Part shown: piece after piece, positions 50,492 to 62,162 of the stretch
Layout of the letters: the number at the start of each line of letters is the position of its first letter
Position numbering within the stretch: position 1 is the stretch's first letter
Source: Pyropia yezoensis
Taxonomy: Eukaryota > Rhodophyta > Bangiophyceae > Bangiales > Bangiaceae
Direction: 5' to 3'
Assembly (NCBI GenBank): GCA_009829735.1
Contig: CM020619.1
Location: 25,011,554 to 25,075,553 of the forward strand
Length of the DNA: 64,000 bases
Translations under genes and position numbers: made by a program
Notes under the pieces: model-generated
Databases searched by the model: none
What the model was told of the DNA's origin: nothing
Seen by the model: only the letters and a program-made list of their open reading frames with translations

Positions 50492-53400
50492 ATGCCGGGA
50501 GGTCTAGCCTCTGATTCCTTGGTCAATAAATGGAGTCAACGGCAGACGCGTGTGTGTGCCCGGAGTAAACCGCTGGCGGCGCGGCGGCCGGCGCTGACGC
50601 TGGTCGCTGCCGCGGGAAACGAGGCGGCCGTGACGGCGCTGTTAGCGTGTGGCGCCCCCGTGGACGCCACATTCCCCAACCCTCGAGGCTGGCCGAGGCA
50701 GCCAGAAACGGCGCTGTCGGCCGCCGCGTCGGCCGGTGCGGTAGGGGTCGTCGCGGCCCTGCGCGCGGCGGGCGCGACGGATGCTGGTAATGCAGCGTTG
50801 GTGGCGGTGCTCACCGCCGGCGCGGCGGCGATGGTGGGCCCCCTCCTCTGCCGGATCCCCCCGCAGGCCCGGGCGGCTTTGGCGGCCGCAGACGGGGGGG
50901 GGGCGAAAGAGAGAAGCGTGTTTACGGACGTTGACATCAACACGGGAGCGTCTCCCCGCCGGCGGGCGCTGTTCATCCTGGCGACCATTGCGGGAGACGT
51001 CCCTGAAGCGGCAATGCCCGACCTCGTGAGGGCCCTCCTCGGTGTGGGCGCGTGGCCTAATGCGGTCGACAGCGACGGGCGCACTCCGCTGGAGCTAGCC
51101 CTGGGGACGGGGCGGACGGCCCTGGTAGCCGCTCTGTTGCGCGTCCCCACCGTGCGGGTGACGGGCGTTGCGCTCGCGGCGGCCGCCAGGGCGGGGAATC
51201 GAGACCTTTTTGGTCGGCTAGTGGCTCGCGCGGTAGCAGCAGACGGTACCCCTTCGGGCGGGGGGGTATGGGACGCGGCGCTGATGCACGCACTAAACGA
51301 GCTCCGCCGTTACAGGCCGCCTGACTGGATGAACTACAGCGACCCAACGGATAAGAAGCCGGTTCCGTTGTTGCAGCCGCTGGCCCGGCTGGCTGTGCGC
51401 TTTGGTGCGAAGATGGCTCCCTACCCGCCCAAGGGGGGAGATTGCGACCAGTGGTTCTCAAGCCTCGGCGTGGCGCCAACCCTGACAAAAGCCACTGCCA
51501 TGACCCCGTGGGCAGCTGTCAGTGGCGGCTCATCGCCGCTGGCGGGCGACGGGGGTGTGGCCGTCAACGCGGCCGGGTGGTCTCCGGAAGGGCTCACCGC
51601 CCCCCTGGCCGCCTCTCTAGAGAGAGATGGCCACCCCCGGTGGCGGCAGTTGCTAGCCGCCGGGGCCGCCGTCAACTGGGTGGATTCCGCTGGGTGCTCA
51701 CCCCTCGCGGCGGCGGTGTCTGGGCGCCACAGCGAAGACCCGGAGCTGCTCGTGGTGCTCTTGAGGGATGCTGTCCCCCATCCCTCGGGGCGCGGCGCGG
51801 CGGTAAACACTGGCGACGAAAAGGGCGTGCCACCCTTGCTGATTGCCATGCAGGCCGGTCGCTGGACCGCGGCAGGGGCTGTGCTGGACGCGGGCGCGCA
51901 CGTTTTTTGCTCCACCAGCACTATCTATGAGCCGTACGACCACCGAAGCACGACGCCACCCCGAACGCCGGCAGGAGAAGCTGCACAGGCAGGGCAGCGC
52001 GTCGTGCTGAATGACATCGCCCGCCGGTGGGAGAAGCGGCGGTGGACTCGTCGCAACGCTTGGCGGCGTGGGAGGAACCTGAGGACAGTAGGCCGTTGCT
52101 CCGCTGGGCGGGGCTTGCGACTGGGGTGGAGACTGGGTGCTCCCCCGCTTCTGGCAGAGCAGTCGATGGAGTGGCTGGCGACCGCGGCGGCAACATCAGT
52201 GGCAGCGCTGGTGTCGGCACGCCGTTGGCGACCAGCGTATGGCAGCGGGCTCGGCTTGCCATGTACGACGACGCTGTCAGCCACGCCATGGACGATGGTC
52301 ATCGGGCTGCCACCCGAGCGGCCGCAGACGGTCACGTGGAGCTTGTGACCGAGCTGGTGGCTGCCGAAGCAGCTTGCGCCGATATAAACGCTGAGGGAGA
52401 CCACCCGCTGGATGTGGTATTGGAACTGGCGGCGGCAACGGGGGCTGATGTGGTGGTCGCAGACCTTCTCAGCACGGCTTCCTACACTCCCACGGCCAAG
52501 TCAATTCGGTTGGCGCAGCGGGCTGCAGCCGCGGGTGGCCACGTGAGCACGTTGGTGCCGCTGCTCGACGTGCGTTACACCCGCGTTTTTGGTAGGCTTG
52601 ATGCCGCGCTCGACGCGGACGAGGACGGGAACACGGCACTCCACCTGGCGGCCGCGGCGGGGCATTCGGCCGCGGTCGCGGCGATCCTCAAGAGCGTCAG
52701 TTTTGACGCGTACGCGCAGCCGCGCAATGCTGCCGGCCGCGGGGCCCTGCACGAAGCCGCAGCGGCAGGACACACGGCCGTCGCCGCTGCCTTTGCCGCC
52801 ACCAATTCGCTGTCGGTCTATCAACTGCGGGTGCGCGACGGCGCTGGCCGCAACGCGTACATTGCGGCGGCAGCGGCGGGCCACGCCTCGTTTTGTGCGG
52901 CTCTCGCAAAGACGGCGCGAGGAAACGTTTTCGTCGGCAGAGTCGATGGACGCCAGCGCGGTGCACTGCACGCTGCCGCCGCTGCCGGGCATGCCGACGC
53001 CCTCACGTCGTTGCTGCGCCTAGAAAGCCGCTACGTGTCATCTGGCGACCTGGATGGCGCCACGCCGCTGCACCTGGCGGCTGCGGCCGGCCATGAAAAG
53101 GCGGTGGAGGTGCTATTCAGGGGGGCCGCCAACGTTGCTGCAACAACGATCGCCGCCGCTGCAACGCGCCTTCATGTGGCCGCAGAGGTAGCAGCAGCAG
53201 CAGTGGCGACAGCGGCGACAGCGGAGTCGGCGGCGCCAGTTCCCGCTACAACTGCAACAAGCGACGCTCGCACCTCATCGACACCGTCACCGGGCCCGGC
53301 CATTGAAGCGGCCGCGGCGGCACCGCCCGACCGCTGGCAGCGCACTGTGGGCATGCTGCTCTCCGCGGGTGCAAACGCGGCGGCCGTCAACGCCGCCGGC

Positions 53401-53553
53401 CGCACGCCCGCGGCGGCGGCGGCGCATGTGTGGGCGGCGGAGAGGGGCGGGCGTTCTTGGGTTGGGGGGGGGGCAAGCATCGGTGGCCGCGCCGACGTGG
53501 CATTGCAGCCGGCGCAGCGCTACGCGAGGCTGGCCAAGCTGCTGGCTGGGTAG
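50492..53553 (+). CDS. Ankyrin-repeat protein, frame break near 52030
   Basis: The ATG at 50492 starts a frame with degenerate ankyrin repeats (ALTLVAAAGNEAAVTALLACG, RTPLELALGTGRTALVAALL) to about 52020. The sense then moves to the -1 frame, which is closed by a TGA at about 52009 and open after it to 53553. That frame has strong repeats (GNTALHLAAAAGHSAAVAAIL, ATPLHLAAAAGHEKAVEVLF) and a Ser/Ala/Thr-rich linker before the last one. The first frame past ~52030 is Trp/Arg-rich and looks like the wrong frame. An intron, a one-base error or two separate genes would each explain it. It is divergent from the other ankyrin gene and similar in style, perhaps an old inverted duplicate. Confidence 0.65.
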
Positions 53554-55365
53554 CGCGGGCGTCTGTCTGCGGATGGAGCCATCCCAGCCGCCATCGCGTC
53601 GGTCTCGCAGCCGTCTTCACCATCGCAATGTCTGAGCGCCGCCTCATTGGGCAGTCCGCACATCACGGCGTCGGCGTTTGGGCGAGCGGCACCCGCGCCT
53701 GCGAGGTTGGTGTTGTCCATCTGTGCAACTGTCATCGCTGCAGCAGCGCGCGGGCGGGGTAAGCGCCGCCACTTCGATGTGGCCACTGCTGCTACGGGAA
53801 TTTGCCGCTGCAGCTGCCGTGAGTGGTCGGGCTGGGTCTGGTGGAGGTCACAAACTGGGTGCGCGCCACGACGATGAGCAACAAACAGAAAAGAGAAGAG
53901 GGATGCAACAAAGAATTGAAAATTTGCTTAGATCACTATTTAATACGTTGGCTGGCTGAGACTCAGTCAGCGACATCACCAGCCCTTTGTCATTGCCCCT
54001 CCAGACACCCACACCTTCGATGCTGGCGACGAGCCGTGCCCAGTGGGAGGGGGGTAAGAAACCCAGCAGCGCAGGCTGAGGGTAAGGAAGCGGGCGACTG
54101 CGACCAGTAACTGCGCCGCCAGTCTGCAGCAGCGGAGAAGGCGTATGGTCGGGGGGGCGCCCGAAAGAGATGACAAGAAGACGGGTGGCGAGAGACCAGA
54201 AAGCAGTACCGCGGGTGGGGGGGTGAATGTGCAAGCCAAAGGTGGCCACGGAGTGGCCAGCTGCCCACAATCGCTCACGCGGGGTGGGCAACGGGTGCGC
54301 CGCCCAGCAGTGGTGGAGTGGCCAGGCGATGGAGACGGCGACTGTGGCGGTGGTGGGGGGAATACCACGTGGTCCGCTCCCCTACCGGACGCGCGGGGAA
54401 GAGCAACAGAGCGAGCAGGGAAACCGGTTGAGGGTCACCACACGCTATTGCCCTCACGTGAAACGCCTCCGTCTCCCGGCCTCCCACCTCGGCCGCACGG
54501 ACAAGCTTGACAACGCGCTGCGCTCTGCAGAGCCGGCAGGTCAGGGAGCGCCACAAGGGCTCTCTTCGCAACAGACGTTTTTCCCCATCGTTCTCAAGGC
54601 GGCCGTGGCGCCCTTTGCTCTCTCCTCCATCACCCGCCCATCTCCATGGACATCCACCAGGAGAGTCAATGCAGCCGCCGCTGGCATGCCGATGCTCAAC
54701 CCCCAGCAGAGGCGGGGTGGGGCTGTACCAGTCCCACGGGGGCCGGACTGCGCGAGGGATGCTCCCAGGTAGGAACTGGTGGCGCCAGCAGAAGGACAAG
54801 GGGCGAGCCGGACAGGCCGGCTGGGGTGGACACCCAGCGGGCACACACACAAGCGCAATACATACAACCCCCCTGGACCCACCACCGTGGGCTGGCCCAC
54901 AGCGACCCCGACCCTCGGGTGGTCCATCTCAATCCGCCCCTCGATGGCGCCCTCCGCACAGTGCCAGATCTCCCAGACCCAGAGCCCCGTCAGATGCCTG
55001 GCGGAACGGCGACCGATGTCCACCGACGCTGCTGCGGCTACCGCGGCCGCCGCCAAGCCACGGACCTCCGAGATGCCGTGCGTGAGGGGCGTTGAGCACC
55101 CACACATGGGCGCACAGAACGCAAGCGGTTGGCGAATGGCACGTCGCTTCGCTTCCGCGGCTGCCGCCGCCGACGTGGTCTACTGGCGTGGCGGGAGGGG
55201 GCAATAGGACAGACAGCAGCGCAGCATTGCAGACCGCCGGCAACACAGGGCCGCTGCTCACGACGCCCTACCCCTGCAGGGCACCCACCCACCGCGCCCA
55301 CCGCAGCAGGGCCACGGTCAGAGCAGAGCGGTCCGCTGCTCCACGCCCCCCATCTCCCCGCTTGT
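53554..55365. other. Intergenic region between the ankyrin and RBR genes (both 3' ends)
   Basis: This is 1.8 kb with no supported gene. An AT-rich patch at 53875-53955 may carry polyadenylation signals of the ankyrin gene. Long ORFs here are mutually overlapping and have low-complexity products. Confidence 0.45.
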
Positions 55366-57071
55366 TCACACCGCCTCCTCCCCGACGGGTGCGCGCGGGC
55401 CAGGAGATGCGGTAGCCGCACCAGTCCACGTGGCAAGGGCGCCGCCGTCGCCTGCCGCAGCCGCAGGTAATTGGCTGCCCGCCCGCGCCGCGGCCGACGA
55501 CGCATCCGCACTCCCCCGCGGCAAAAATGGCGCGGCGGGCGTCACTGGAGACGTTGGCAGCGCGGCCGCGGGCGGCGGGAGTGGCGGCGAACCGGCTGCC
55601 GAGCAGCCTGCAGCGCCACCTGCATGCGGTGGCACCGTGGCGGCAAAGGGAGGCGACCTCGGCTCCTCGACGGCCCGCCACGCTGCCCCCCCATCTGCGG
55701 CTGTAGCGTTGAGTGCCCCCGGTGGCGGCGGCACTAGGTCGGCCTCGGTCGCAGCAGCGGCGGCGTCAGCTGCCGGGCCCGCCGCCTCCGCCGCGGGAGG
55801 AGGCGCCTCTACCGCAGCCGGTGCCGCCGCCGCCGCCGCCGCCGCCCCTGGCGGTGGCGTCGGGTGCATCAGCGCCGGGACGCCCACCACAAGCAGCCTG
55901 GTGGCCGAACAGAGGCCGACCAGCCCAATGGGGACCCCAATAACCACCAGCGGGATGGTCAGAATGCCCAGCCACCACAGCCCCCCCCGGGCAAAGAGGG
56001 TGTACAGGGGCGCCACCCCAAACACCACGAGCCCGAGGACCACCTCGGCCACCGCCCCGACCATCCGCACCCGCCACACCGCCCATGTCTGGGGCAGCTG
56101 CCGGCGGCGGAGGCCACCCCGGCCACCCGCATTGGGCCCGTGGGCGGCGTACAGCGCCGCCCGCTCTGCGGCGGCTTCCGCCCCCCCCAGCTCAAGGCCG
56201 GGCGTCGGCCCCGCCACCCCCTCAGCCGACAGAATGCCCGCAGACGCGGCGCGCGCCTCGGCAACCGTCGCAAACGGCTGGTATCGGAAGTCCCGCCCAC
56301 ACGCCCCGCAGCGCATCACGTCACACCCGCCTGTCCGCTGGATGTGCGCGCCACAATAGGCACACGCGCCGACGCGGCCGGTAGCCCAGACCGCGTACGC
56401 CTCCCGCGCGGCGGGGCTGACGCCCACCCGCGCACACGGCCCCGCGTGCGCGCCCGCCCCACACAGCGCACACGCGGCGGTGCCACACCGCGGGCACAGC
56501 GTCCGTGGCGGCGGCGAGCCATCGTCGGCAGCGGCGGCGGCGGCGGCGGCGGCCGCCCCGCCGCCACCGCCGCCGCCGCCGCCGCCGCCGGCAGCACCGT
56601 CGGCGCCGTCACCCGGTGGCTGTGGGAGCGGCGGCGGCGGGAGTACCTCCCAGCACCCCTCGGCCGGGCACCACAGCCCCGACCCGTCGACGCCCCGCCC
56701 CGGGTGGCGGCCGCGGAGGAAGCGCATCCGCGCGGCGGTGCGGGGCGCCACGACGGCGGCAACGTCGGCCTCGGCGGCGACGCGGTCGCAGCCGGGTGAC
56801 ACGCAGCGCGGGAAGGGGATGCCGTCGACGAGGATGGCGCGGGTGTAGTAGGTGGACATGCAGTTGCGGCACGCGCCGTGGCCACACAGGCCGAGGCGGG
56901 TGTGGGTGTCTGGCGGGAGGTCCTCATCGAGGCAGATTGGGCACATGTAGGGGGTGGTGGGGGGGGGGGCGGTGGGGGGGGGAGGTGGCGAGAGCAGCGG
57001 GTCGGGCGGGGGGGCCACGCCGGGGGAGCGGGGGGGGGCGCCTCCGTCGTGGGCGCGGCCACCGCCGCCAT
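55366..57071 (-). CDS. RBR-type E3 ubiquitin ligase with two membrane segments
   Basis: RBR ligases take ubiquitin from E2 onto a RING2 cysteine and pass it to the target. Residues are counted in the open frame from 57093 (575 codons). RING1 has C51, C54, C70, H72, C75, C78, C97, C102. IBR has C142, C147, C200, C203, C208, C211, H216, C220, split by a Gly/Ala run. RING2 has C244, C247, then GGC with Cys257 as the likely catalytic residue, C262 and C265. The last RING2 zinc pair (usually FCW-x-C) is not visible. Two hydrophobic stretches at about 343-410 recall RNF19/RNF144-type anchoring. The C-terminal 165 residues are Ala/Pro-rich. The frame lacks an ATG before residue 50. The good ATG at 57071 is in another frame, so homopolymer runs around 56955-56985 may hide an indel. 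Confidence 0.8.
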
Positions 57072-58319
57072 GGTCCGTGTGCCCCAGCCGCAAGGGTCAA
57101 GGGTGGCGAGGGGTTCGTGCCTCACGGGCAAGGGGGAGGACGATGTTCCTCCACGGGTATCAATCAACACGCAGAAAAGAGCCAACGAAATCGCAAGTGG
57201 GGAAAGAAGGGGGGGGGGGGGGGGGGAGCGGGACGGGGGGAAAGGGAAAACGGGTAGAACGGAGAGGTGATTACGACGGGGGAGGGGGGGAGTAAGGGGA
57301 ACAAAAAAACAAAGAATAGAGACGTTGGGGTGTTCTTGATCAAGGAGCCCCAAGAGGGAGGTGGGGGAAGAGCGCGCGCGAGGAAAGCCTACGCGGTGTG
57401 TGTGTGTGCGGCATGCGCGCATGCACGGTCCGGCGTCATGCAGCGGGGCACCCCCCGGGTCAAAGCGCCACCACTAGGTGGGTGTGATGCCGCACGTCCG
57501 TGCTTGGGCACAACTGGTTACGGCGTGTCGCAAGCTCACCGAGTTGGAGAAGGGTGGGAGCGGGAGGAGGGGGGGGTGCCCGACAGGCCGCCACGGGCTA
57601 GCAGGAGTGGCGCACCCCAGAAGGCTGCAGCCGGGGTGAGTGCGACGGGTTTGTAGAGGGGGGGGCTGGGAGGGGGCAGAGGCGGGGGCCCGGTGAGCGG
57701 CGAGTGGCCAACCTGGCACGCCTGCCATGCCAGGCCCCAGCGCCCTACCCCCCCCCCCCCCCCAACAACGGGGCGCAGGAGAGGCAGTGGCAGGCCCTGG
57801 CAATCCTCGTCAAGACACGGACGGAGCGGGTGTCACCCGAATCGTTTGATCTGTGTCGCTCCCTAGCTAGGCACAACACGCTGTCTGCTTCCTCTACTTC
57901 ACATTGGTTCGCAGTCGTTTGCTGGGGAGGGGGGGAGGGTGGGATCTGGTGCACTTTTTGTTCCGCGGCCCCAGACAAGAACAACCTTCCCGGCGGATCC
58001 CGCATCTCAGTACGCCGCTGGCGCTCAAGGCAAAAGACAAAATCACTTTTGGCAGACGCCCCAGCAAGCGGCGCGGGTGCCGCAGCACGCGCGCGGCGCG
58101 GCACCCCGGAAAAAGGGAAAAAAAGACAAGCGGACCAATGAAAAAAGAGAACCACGGAAAGCACACGTGGCACTGATCGGGGCGGCCATGAAATCGACAG
58201 GGGACACGCCCCTCGACAGTGCTGTCGGCGAGACCCCGCCGTCATGAAGCCGTCGGCCCGGTCAAGAGGGTCCCGCAACCACAACGGACTGCCCCTCTCC
58301 CCTATACCTCCCCAACCCA
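57072..58319. other. Intergenic region between the RBR and P450 genes
   Basis: No supported gene is seen. It contains an 18-G run (57209-57226), further G/A-rich sequence, and a C run near 57749-57763. Promoter of the RBR gene and 3' end of the P450 gene are expected here. Confidence 0.45.
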
Positions 58320-59975
58320 TCAAGGGGCCTGTTGCGTCACAACCCCCGTGGTTGCGCGCGGCGTCAACAGCACGGGCACCCCCCGGCTGAGGTTGCCCGG
58401 CGGCCCCGCCGGGTCGTCACACGCCGGCCGGAGGGCCCAGCCCGTCAAAGCTCGCACCGCGTCGGGGGGCACCGCCAGGCGCACTGTAAAATGGTGGAAG
58501 ACTGTGGCCAGCAAGAGGTTGCCCTCAAAGTCTGCGAGAAAGGTGCCCGCACAGTTATTGGGCCCGACGCTAAAGGGGATGTAGGCGCCCGGGGGGATAT
58601 CGGCTCCCGTCGCGACCGCCGAGCCGCCGGGCATCCACCGGGCCGGCTCAAACGCTTCAGGGTGGAGCCACAGAGCGGGGTCCCGTTGCGCGGCGCCAAA
58701 AAACGCCATCACGTGCGTGCCGGCGGGCACCACCCGGCCGTCCACCTGCAGCACTGAGTCGCGGGTAGCGACGCGCTCAAAAAAGATGCCCGGCGGCGTC
58801 AGTCGCAGGCTCTCTTTCCAACAGGCTTTCAGGTAGGTCAGGCGCTCAATGTGCCCGAACTCCAGGCGCGTCCCCGGCGGGCCAACGACAGCCTCCAACT
58901 CCGCGGTCACCGCGTCCAAACACCCGGAGGCGGTGATAATGCGGTAGGTAGCCCAGGAGGCCGCTTCCGCGGTGGTGACACCCCCTGCAGATCCGAAAAT
59001 AAAAGCGTTGGACACCATCACCTCACGGTCGCTCCCGCCCAGCGCGACGATAGCGTCCAAAAGGTCGGTCGGTCGGGCGGCGGCATCAGAGGGTGCCTCA
59101 GCAAGGCGAGCGTCGACAAGCGCGCCATAGTGCGCGCGGAGCGAAGCCGTGGCCTCCAGCAAGCGCGCCCGCAGACGGAGCGGCGCGAACAGCTTCCATT
59201 GAAGCACCGGGTAGCCAACAATGTCTGGCATCATAGCCTTGAGAAGCGCAGCGTTAACCGCAATCACCCGATCCATGGTCGCCTGGTCGTACGCAGCCCC
59301 AAACGCTACATTGAAGATAAAGCCGTACGCGGCGTTGCCGTATGCCGTAACGAGATCCACTTCGTGCCCCGACACGGCCCCGACGCCCCCTCCCTGGCCG
59401 ATGTTGCCGCCAATGCCGTCTGCCCCCTTGCTCGCCCGCTCCATCCGCTCAACCATCTTGGCCATCTCCTTCTGGAACGCAGGCCAAAACTCTGGTAGCA
59501 TGGCCGGTCCAAACACGCCCCGTAGCTTGCGGCGGAGCTCCGCGTGGTCCGGCAGGGTCGTGCTGAACAATCCACCAGGGACAATGGTGTTCATGATCAT
59601 GTCCATCGCGGGCGGCCGCCGCCATTCCGCCGGTCGCCCAGCAATACGCGAACAGTCTTTCGGGTCACAAGTGACGATGAGGGTGTGCAACCCAATCCGG
59701 AAGCGAAAGGTTGGGCCAAGGGCCGAGCGAAGTTCAAAGAGGACGTCGCCCAGCGTGTGGGGGGCTGTGAAGAAGCGGAACATGACGCCACCAGGTAGAT
59801 AGGAAGACCAAGACGGGGCCGGCAGAGGAAGAGAGGAGCCCTTCGGGGGGGGACGCCCCACAGCGAGGATGAACACGACGGCCAAAGCAGCTACGAGGAG
59901 GACCCCAACGAGCATAGCGGGTGAGGTCATCTCGCTGACGCCCGCGGCACGGGCTGCACTGTCTACAGGGTCCAT
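58320..59975 (-). CDS. Cytochrome P450, membrane-anchored
   Basis: This is a 551-residue haem monooxygenase; P450s of this build sit in the ER membrane and need a reductase. An N-terminal hydrophobic anchor (about residues 21-39, LVGVLLVAALAVVFILAV) is followed by a proline-containing hinge. The I-helix reads FGSAGGVTTAEA, in place of the usual AGxDT. The K-helix ExxR is E388-R391, FEPARW stands for the PERF region, and the haem loop is FSVGPNNCAG with ligand Cys475. Length and motif spacing are normal for the family. There is a Gly-rich insert around 185-205. The ATG at 59975 is the first in frame and gives the anchor. No intron is needed. The substrate cannot be told. Confidence 0.93.
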   Translation of the reverse strand: MDPVDSAARAAGVSEMTSPAMLVGVLLVAALAVVFILAVGRPPPKGSSLPLPAPSWSSYLPGGVMFRFFTAPHTLGDVLFELRSALGPTFRFRIGLHTLIVTCDPKDCSRIAGRPAEWRRPPAMDMIMNTIVPGGLFSTTLPDHAELRRKLRGVFGPAMLPEFWPAFQKEMAKMVERMERASKGADGIGGNIGQGGGVGAVSGHEVDLVTAYGNAAYGFIFNVAFGAAYDQATMDRVIAVNAALLKAMMPDIVGYPVLQWKLFAPLRLRARLLEATASLRAHYGALVDARLAEAPSDAAARPTDLLDAIVALGGSDREVMVSNAFIFGSAGGVTTAEAASWATYRIITASGCLDAVTAELEAVVGPPGTRLEFGHIERLTYLKACWKESLRLTPPGIFFERVATRDSVLQVDGRVVPAGTHVMAFFGAAQRDPALWLHPEAFEPARWMPGGSAVATGADIPPGAYIPFSVGPNNCAGTFLADFEGNLLLATVFHHFTVRLAVPPDAVRALTGWALRPACDDPAGPPGNLSRGVPVLLTPRATTGVVTQQAP

Positions 59976-62162
59976 CGTCAGTCCGTCACAGACCCACTTG
60001 GAAGCGGGCGGATGGAAGGGGGGGCGAGCGTTGAGCAGTTCGTCAGCAGCGGAAAGCAGCGCGAGGGCGAGACCGCAACGGCCAGGCCGACGTCAGAGCG
60101 CGACACCGTCTTCGGAGCGAGAGGCTTGACAAGAGTGCGCGAAAAGACGGGCACCAAGCATCCCCGTGGATAGCAAGGGCGGGCATAGACTCAAGGAGCA
60201 TGCAGGAGGGGGGGGGCAACAGGATCTTCTGGGAGGGGGAGAAGCCCCGCCTCGCATCCAGTGCCAGCGCACCATATCCGGATAGGAGGGGACGCCGCAC
60301 AGCCTGACGGATGGTGCGCTGTGCTTCCCTGAGAAAGTCCTGGGAGGCGTACACACGCGGCTCCTTTGGTTTGTCGGTACAGTATGTATGGGTTCATGAG
60401 ATTGTCGACCAATAGGAGGGAGGATCGCGTCATGGCATGGCACGTCTCGTCCTGGATATTTTGGCAAGAACCGTGGAGCCAAGGCGACTCGCGTCTGAAA
60501 TCGCGACAAAATGACGCACGGGAGGAGTATAGTGCGTCCGGTAAAAAGTGGACGTGCACGTGTCGTGATCATGCCAAATATCGGCCACTGGACCAATCAA
60601 ACCCACACTGCACGACCTGTGCACGTCCACTTTTTACGGGACGCACAATACAACGAGGCTCACGTGCCATGCACATACGAGATTTCCAATTCAGCCGGCC
60701 AATAGAATCTGACTTCTCTGTTAACGTGGGGACCTCGTGCCGAGCTCTCGACCTATCCTGGCCGCGCGTGTTAACGGATGGCCCGCACCGCAGCAAGGTC
60801 GTCGGGCATCAGATTATAGAATCCTTGGGATAACACTTTCACCTCATGACCTCGACCACCGTGAAAAATTACGAAATATAATATAGTATCGACTTTTTGA
60901 ACACATGATGGCCTCGGGTAGATTTCGAGCAGTCGCCTCCCGTCACCGTCTTGCCACCTGGGCTACGCCCATCTCTCCGCCCCCGCACCCGCCCCCTCTC
61001 TCACTGTCCATTTGGTCCATTCTCGCGCTCTTCATCCACAGGCACCCCAGTCGCCCCCCCGCATCACGCATGCGAGGAGGCTCCTGTTCTCCCGCCACCC
61101 CTCCGAGAGTCGTTGGCACGTCCACAGCTTAGTGTGAGACTGAATTCACACAGCCACCGACCAAGGCATACCCCGGCAGCGGCTGGTAGTCCCCTGATAA
61201 CCAGCCCTCCGGGAACTTTCTCCGTCTCTTCCCCACCTTCGTCCCCTCTCACCCATCCCCCTTCCCCCTCCTCCAAGCTGTTCCCAAAAGTCATTCCTTC
61301 CCCCCCTGCGCGTCGTAGGACAGCACCTTGCGGCAGTTGAGCGGCTGCGTCGGCCGCTCCGGCAGCACCATCACCCTCGATTCGAGGAGCGCGCGGCCGA
61401 GGCGAGCCAGCTGTGCCTGGCTCGCCGTGATGACCTTCCCAGGCATAACGCAGGTGACGCTCTCGGAGCACGGCGGCGTCGACAGCGTGTGCCAGGCGGC
61501 GGGACGGCCGCGATCCACGCAAACACACCCCACGCTCCCGCTCCCCACAAAGCCTCACCTATTTCTACATTGAAAAGCACCCCCACTCCCTCCCCTCGCC
61601 TTCACTCTGCTCGCGTCGTTCTCCTCGAGTCATCTGCGAGAGCTGCCCGAGGAAGCCGCACGCCGACGCCGCCATCAAACACCGTTCAGAAAATGGCGCC
61701 CCCTCCCGACCCCCTCAGCCCTCCCTCTCCACCATTGTATGTCTCCACTAAAGTGCTCCTCTTGGAGGTCCAAGAATGTCAGTCCTACACGCCGCTCTCT
61801 TCACCGCATGCCAGGCAGATACATGGCGAGCCGGAAATATTCAAATATTTTAACTTCTCAGATATCACGGGAAGCTCTAATTAAAATTCAAAAGCGTCCC
61901 TAATCAAAACACAAATCTCGTACAGCCATTATTCGACTATATGAAGGGGGGCTAGGGGTTAAATCGGAATATCATTTACAGCGGATTCGCAACGAGTGCG
62001 TGGACTGACAAACACCGCCGGGCGTCGCAGTAGTGTCGACCGATCAAATTACACGCTCGCAAGAAATCCGCGTCATCGGGTGAGGCGAGCAGGGCGCACC
62101 AGTCAGGCGCACAAGTTGCTTCCTACGCACGACCAGTCACAACCATAATAGCACGACGGCAT
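59976..62162. other. Intergenic region with inverted repeat and possible exon fragment
   Basis: This is 2.2 kb, less GC-rich than elsewhere, with AT-rich patches at 60860-60905 and 61840-62160. The only structured feature is the inverted repeat at 60528-60650. The minus-strand open stretch 61548-61291 (about 85 codons, no ATG) has gene-like codon use (for example ASQAQLARLGRALLESRV) and could be an exon of an unrecognised gene, but I cannot support it further. Confidence 0.4.
60528..60650. repeat. Inverted repeat, 40-nt arms, MITE-like
   Basis: The arms 60528-60567 and 60611-60650 are complementary at 36 of 40 positions around a 43-nt loop. The arms hold GTGCGTCC, then GTAAAAAGTGGACGTGCAC. 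Both ends are TA, which fits a TA target duplication (element 60530-60648) as in Tc1/mariner/pogo-type MITEs, although TA alone is weak evidence. As RNA it would be a long hairpin. Confidence 0.6.

Noticed and set aside
55430..56359. Plus-strand ORF opposite the RBR gene
   Set aside because: Its Ala/Gly/Pro-rich product mirrors the RBR tail; the RING cysteines on the other strand decide the coding strand.
58851..59498. 215-codon plus-strand ORF opposite the P450
   Set aside because: It lies entirely within the P450 coding region, whose haem and ExxR motifs are on the minus strand.
61291..61548. Separate protein-coding gene
   Set aside because: The codon use looks coding, but there is no ATG, clear splice signals or family match, so it is noted only under the intergenic entry.
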